A stretch of 64,000 bases of DNA from Ciona savignyi (lineage: Eukaryota > Chordata > Ascidiacea > Phlebobranchia > Cionidae). The stretch's first letter is position 1. Each line of letters starts with the position of its first letter. The stretch is taken from the NCBI GenBank assembly GCA_000149265.1, contig CH003364.1, positions 2,242,537 through 2,306,536 on the forward strand, written 5' to 3'. The notes under the pieces were generated by a model. That model was not told the DNA's origin, searched no databases, and saw only the letters and a program-made list of their open reading frames with translations. Position numbers and translations under genes: made by a program. This document shows positions 60,471 through 64,000 of this stretch, piece by piece.

Positions 60471-61284
60471 CATACGTACAAAGCACCTCTATGATTTTCA
60501 CGTTCTTACCGGTAGGTGTCTCACTGTTATATAAACAAATACTACTAAAACGCCGGCACTCATTTAAACTGTAGTTAGGCGTAGTCGGTCACGTTGCGAT
60601 TTGTTGTGTAGTGGTAATACATTGTCTGACACAGAATTTTGTATTCGTTCAAGAGTGTTTGGCCCTACAACAGTTAATTCATCAGAAATTTAATTTCTTT
60701 GACAAGGATATACTAAAAAATAGGATATTTCATTTGCAGTCAGTATGAAGAGGCAGAGTCTAGGTGTATGTTGTAAGACTTGTAACCCATGGTTCAGTAT
60801 GCTCTTATTTATTCTTCCAGACTGCTTTACCTATGACCCGCATTGGGGTTTCCCTGAGTTATTGCGGTGTGTTCACTTTGATGGATTATTTTTCAATTGA
60901 TCGATTTGAAGTCAATGACTAAAGGCAATGACCGTTAAGGGTGTCAAGTGCTTTTGCCCAGCCACGCTACTGCGAATCAAAGACCAGTGTGGAAAGTTAC
61001 AAAAAACTATATTTAAAAGCATAGTTGTATTTCCTACATCTAAATGTCAAGTGCTTGTTTTAAACTTTACCCTGGATACTTTCCACATGGTTCTTTTACC
61101 TTCCGTTATTCTGTTCTGCTCTAACAATTAAAATGATTAATTGATTGTGAGGTTTTGTAGTGAATTACGGATGATATGCCTTGATAAAGAGGTTTAAATG
61201 GAAGGAATTGATTAAACATTATCAAATCTGCAAAACACTACAATGGGTCCAGCAACCTGACTGTGTATGATGTGATCTGACCAC

Positions 61285-61385
61285 CACGCAGTAATAAATT
61301 GAATATTTTAGATTATGTTAAATTACACTTTGTTAATACCTGCAGTAATAAATTGAATATTTTTTATTATGTTAAATTATAGTTG
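61285..61385. repeat. Tandem duplication of about 55 bp
   Basis: GCAGTAATAAATTGAATATT and the following TTATGTTAAATTA occur twice in tandem with few changes. Confidence 0.8.
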
Positions 61386-62168
61386 TAATCATGGAAAGGA
61401 AATAAGGGAGAAAACAAGCTGTTATGATATGTTAAGGTTGCAATTAGGAATACAGTTAAAATAAAAAAGGACTTGTCGTAAAACCCATGTATCATTATTA
61501 CTAGATAAGCTTGGCATTTTTGTATCATGTACTTAACATATTATACTGTTGGTGTATGTGTCGTATTAAGTTACTTGAGATGTGCAGTGGTTCACTGTGG
61601 AATACTCATTACTTGTTTAGTCCAATGACACAACCGTGTGAAAAGTGATTAGGATGAATATCAAACCAAGCACTCAGCAAATCCAGACATGTGTTCTTAG
61701 TCTCTAGGCCACATGAGCACAAGTTTAACCTCTTAAATATTACCAAGAAATGATTAACTGATTTGTATATGCATATCAGTACAGCACACAGTGTCAGAGA
61801 AAAAGTACTAAATGTTTATAAGCAGCGTACAAAGACATACAGCCTTACTACTGTACAATATTTCAATCTCCTCACAGTATAGCAAGCAATGTTCAATTAT
61901 AAAAATGCACTTAAACATAAATTTTGAGATTTCAGTGAACAAAACCCTAGAACAATGTATTTGAGTCTAATAAATTAAAGTACAATGGTTTAGATCCTTT
62001 AGTATTTATATTCTGATCCATTACCTAAATAATAATCTAGTACACAGACATATTTATAGGTATATATGTGCACAGCATTATTTTAACATGATTCTTCACC
62101 ACTGGTAGTTTTTACTTTGTTAATACGTGATATTGTTTAGGTACAGAGTTATTCTCATACCATCCTGT

Positions 62169-63039
62169 ATGAATATGAATGGAAAGAATAACAGGAAGAA
62201 TGACTATTTGAACCAATTCAGTTTAATTTTATCAATAATTTTGTATGCGATGATTTTTGTTGCATGCGTGGGTAAGTGTTTTAGTATGGTATATATATTT
62301 GAATATACATATCGATAGTAACACCATATATTATAACATACAGGTAGAAAACTTGAACACACTGGCACAAGTACCAAAGTATTACCAGTACTCTGATTTT
62401 TTTTTTAAATTAATTATAAACTGTCAAGTCTATATATGTTTAAATACTTATAACTTCACTATAGTTAGTTTCAAGTACGCAATGCTGCTATATGCTTTGG
62501 TCCCGATAAAAGGCTTCCTAACCCCAACATACCTAACCTAATTCCCGGAGGAATTGTTTAATTAACATATATTTATAGACTAACTGTTAAAATAGATAAA
62601 AACAAAAACTGTCTATATTTTTCTTCTCTCCGTTTACCACAATTGCAATACAGGGATTAAGCAATTTCATCAATTTAAAGTTTGTTCAGCTACAAATTTA
62701 CTACTTATAATTTTACTACGTATTTTTGTTTTTATTTTATAGTTCGTTCTATAATGCATAATAGTTTGTTACATAGTGATCCATAAGTTCGTTTGTCCAA
62801 AACTTAAATACACCTATATTTTCAAACACTTTGCCTATGGAAGAGTTGGTTCAATTTTTCGGCAGATAGCCCGTACAATAATTTTATTTAATTCGTTGAC
62901 TTCCTCGCAGATTGTATTGGAATACCATGTACAGAAGAGAACAACAAATTCCTATGCGACAACGGGAACTGCATTTGGCATGCATGGAGATGCGACAAGG
63001 AAAACGACTGCAAAGATAATTCGGACGAAGTTAATTGTG
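62169..63039 (+). CDS. LDL-receptor class A domain protein, first two exons (partial)
   Basis: Exon 1 (62169-62271) encodes a basic start and a hydrophobic segment, [19 protein letters not shown], which is a signal peptide or type II membrane anchor. It joins at phase 1 to exon 2 (62911-63039), one LDLR class A repeat. The repeat shows [20 protein letters not shown] followed by [10 protein letters not shown], with the six Cys and the acidic calcium-binding residues of the family. A donor follows at 63040 (GTAGGA), again phase 1, the usual phase for such modules. No further exon was found before the window end, so the product's full architecture is unknown. The start Met is a choice; an in-frame Met lies at 62127. 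Confidence 0.72.
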
Positions 63040-63386
63040 GTAGGAACTTGTTGCTGGGCAATGAAATAAAATTAATTTAAACTTTAAAGTGTTTTTTATG
63101 ACTATTCCTCAATTGATGTGGTTTTGTGTTAAAAAAATGTGATTAGCAATGTGGCATAGGGGTTTAGACCATTTAATAAAAGATGACCAAGTAATGTTAA
63201 CATAAAATTTTGCCAGGTGGCCTCCGTTATAGTTTTCATGAAGTTTAATTTGTTTTAAATATTTGACTTGATTGATAAGCATTACCTAAACATTGCATAT
63301 TAATAACAAACGTTAAAAATGAACTTGAAATTATAACAAAACTTTCCCCACGTTGTTATAAAGGCAGTTTACATATTACATATAAA

Positions 63387-63778
63387 TTAAACATTCTGCC
63401 GGCGGTCGGTGACGAAATGCGTTTGTCTTCTCCCTTCTGATTGGACGGTTGACATCACACGATAATACTCCGTGGTGAAGTGATCGCCCATGTATCGCCT
63501 TACGCGCCGTTTCTCCTCAAACTGAATGAAAATGTGGTGGAGAGGCTACGCTGCCTCGAAGTTAACGCCCTTTGGCTATAAATAACAATCGAGTCTGATG
63601 TTGGGGTACATGACGCATCCCGAACCATTTCGTTGATGATTGCACGACCGATGCTGCGTTCTTGAGCAGGTGCCGTAGCGGTTGGTTTACCAAGCTCCAT
63701 GCAGTGTGGTCGTATCGCACCCGCGTTCAACGAAAGGCAAGCTTGATTACAAGGTTTAAATATACCAACCGACGCCAT
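63387..63778 (-). pseudogene. Hypothetical gene with a frame break
   Basis: Frame 1 starts at ATG 63778 and runs 92 residues (MASVGIFKPCNQACLSLNAG at its start) to 63500. Within its last 15 codons another frame opens and continues with FEEKRRVRRYMGDHFTTEYY to a stop at 63387. GC content is higher than the surroundings and both frames look coding, so one gene with a one-base indel is likely. Alternatively, GTAAGG near 63501 is a donor and the second frame is chance. I do not recognise the family. Confidence 0.4.
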
Positions 63779-63795
63779 GTTTTAAATAGGCGAAA

Positions 63796-64000
63796 CTAAA
63801 TAAACGTGTAAATCCGTAAATCGGGTGTACTGCTTATACAATAAACAAAACAACTAAAATTTGAACGAAAATCGCCCATATTTTTTTTTAATTTTCTTCC
63901 TTTAAGCTTAGCTAGATATTCATATAAAAGAAAAAGGTTAGATACGCCAAGGTATATTGATATTATACTGGCAATAGCCAGGCATTTCCGCAAAGACCAT
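63796..64000. other. Window end, nothing recognised
   Basis: AT-rich sequence upstream of the reverse-strand hypothetical gene, probably its promoter side. No specific site is visible. Confidence 0.4.

Larger units (their letters stand above)
58200..62168. other. Intergenic region with repeats
   Basis: No supportable gene in 4 kb. It holds diverged SINE stretches (59715-60005 and 60316-60470), a hAT-type MITE (60031-60307) and a short tandem duplication (61285-61385). An open frame on the reverse strand at 58932-59204 looks protein-like but has no recognised motif or splice context. Confidence 0.5.

Noticed and set aside
63210..63240. GCCAGGTGGCCTCCGTTATA resembles the inner motif of the transposon arms
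   Set aside because: Only one short partial match with no minisatellite or second arm; chance is likely.
1..64000. CRISPR arrays, operons with ribosome-binding sites, bacterial terminators
   Set aside because: The window is eukaryotic, with spliced genes and SINEs; no such structures are expected or seen.

Overview
The window is nuclear DNA from an animal. It is AT-rich, has small intron-rich genes with canonical GT/AG splice sites, and has two assembly gaps (N runs at 42718-42975 and 53990-54102). The protein matches (KAT14, SHMT, TSG101, CC2D1/Lgd), the compact genes, and the many copies of one tRNA-headed SINE ending in ATCCTATCC repeats suggest a tunicate, most likely Ciona. The genus is an inference from the repeats and gene style, not a proof.

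Layout. 54-2223 (+): last three exons of the histone acetyltransferase KAT14. 6685-10390 (+): a five-exon orphan seven-transmembrane receptor. 11618-15150 (+): a five-exon ankyrin-repeat protein with a basic, Ser/Arg-rich tail. 19003-24020 (-): a complete nine-exon serine hydroxymethyltransferase. 28274-29536 (-): TSG101 of ESCRT-I as one uninterrupted exon. 32057-47630 (+): a 20-exon CC2D1/Lgd gene (four DM14 modules plus a C2 domain), head to head with TSG101. Both act in ESCRT-dependent sorting. 57166-58001 (+): a small unrecognised acidic protein. 62169-63039 (+): the first two exons of a secreted or membrane LDLR class A protein. 63387-63778 (-): a hypothetical gene with a frame break.

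The standout is a 5,245-bp DNA transposon at 51543-56787. It is flanked by a perfect 6-bp target-site duplication (CAGGAG) and has very long terminal inverted repeats (about 714 and 598 bp) built from a TTTCATTT-type minisatellite plus three copies of a CGTTATCA-centred motif at each end. Inside are two convergent genes: an integrase-like DDE transposase (-) with a one-base frame break just after the catalytic Glu, and a protein with a complete atypical alpha-kinase domain (+). A protein kinase as cargo of a cut-and-paste style element is the best candidate here for an undescribed system.

Other mobile DNA includes a 1.84-kb hAT-like element in a CC2D1 intron with 8-bp duplications and a 21-bp perfect hairpin; several short hAT-type MITEs with 8-bp duplications; two related pogo/Tigger-like MITEs of about 510 bp; and more than ten SINE copies. 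Intergenic stretches otherwise show no supportable genes. Exon coordinates were worked out by hand from splice signals, reading phase and protein similarity, and have not been checked against transcripts.
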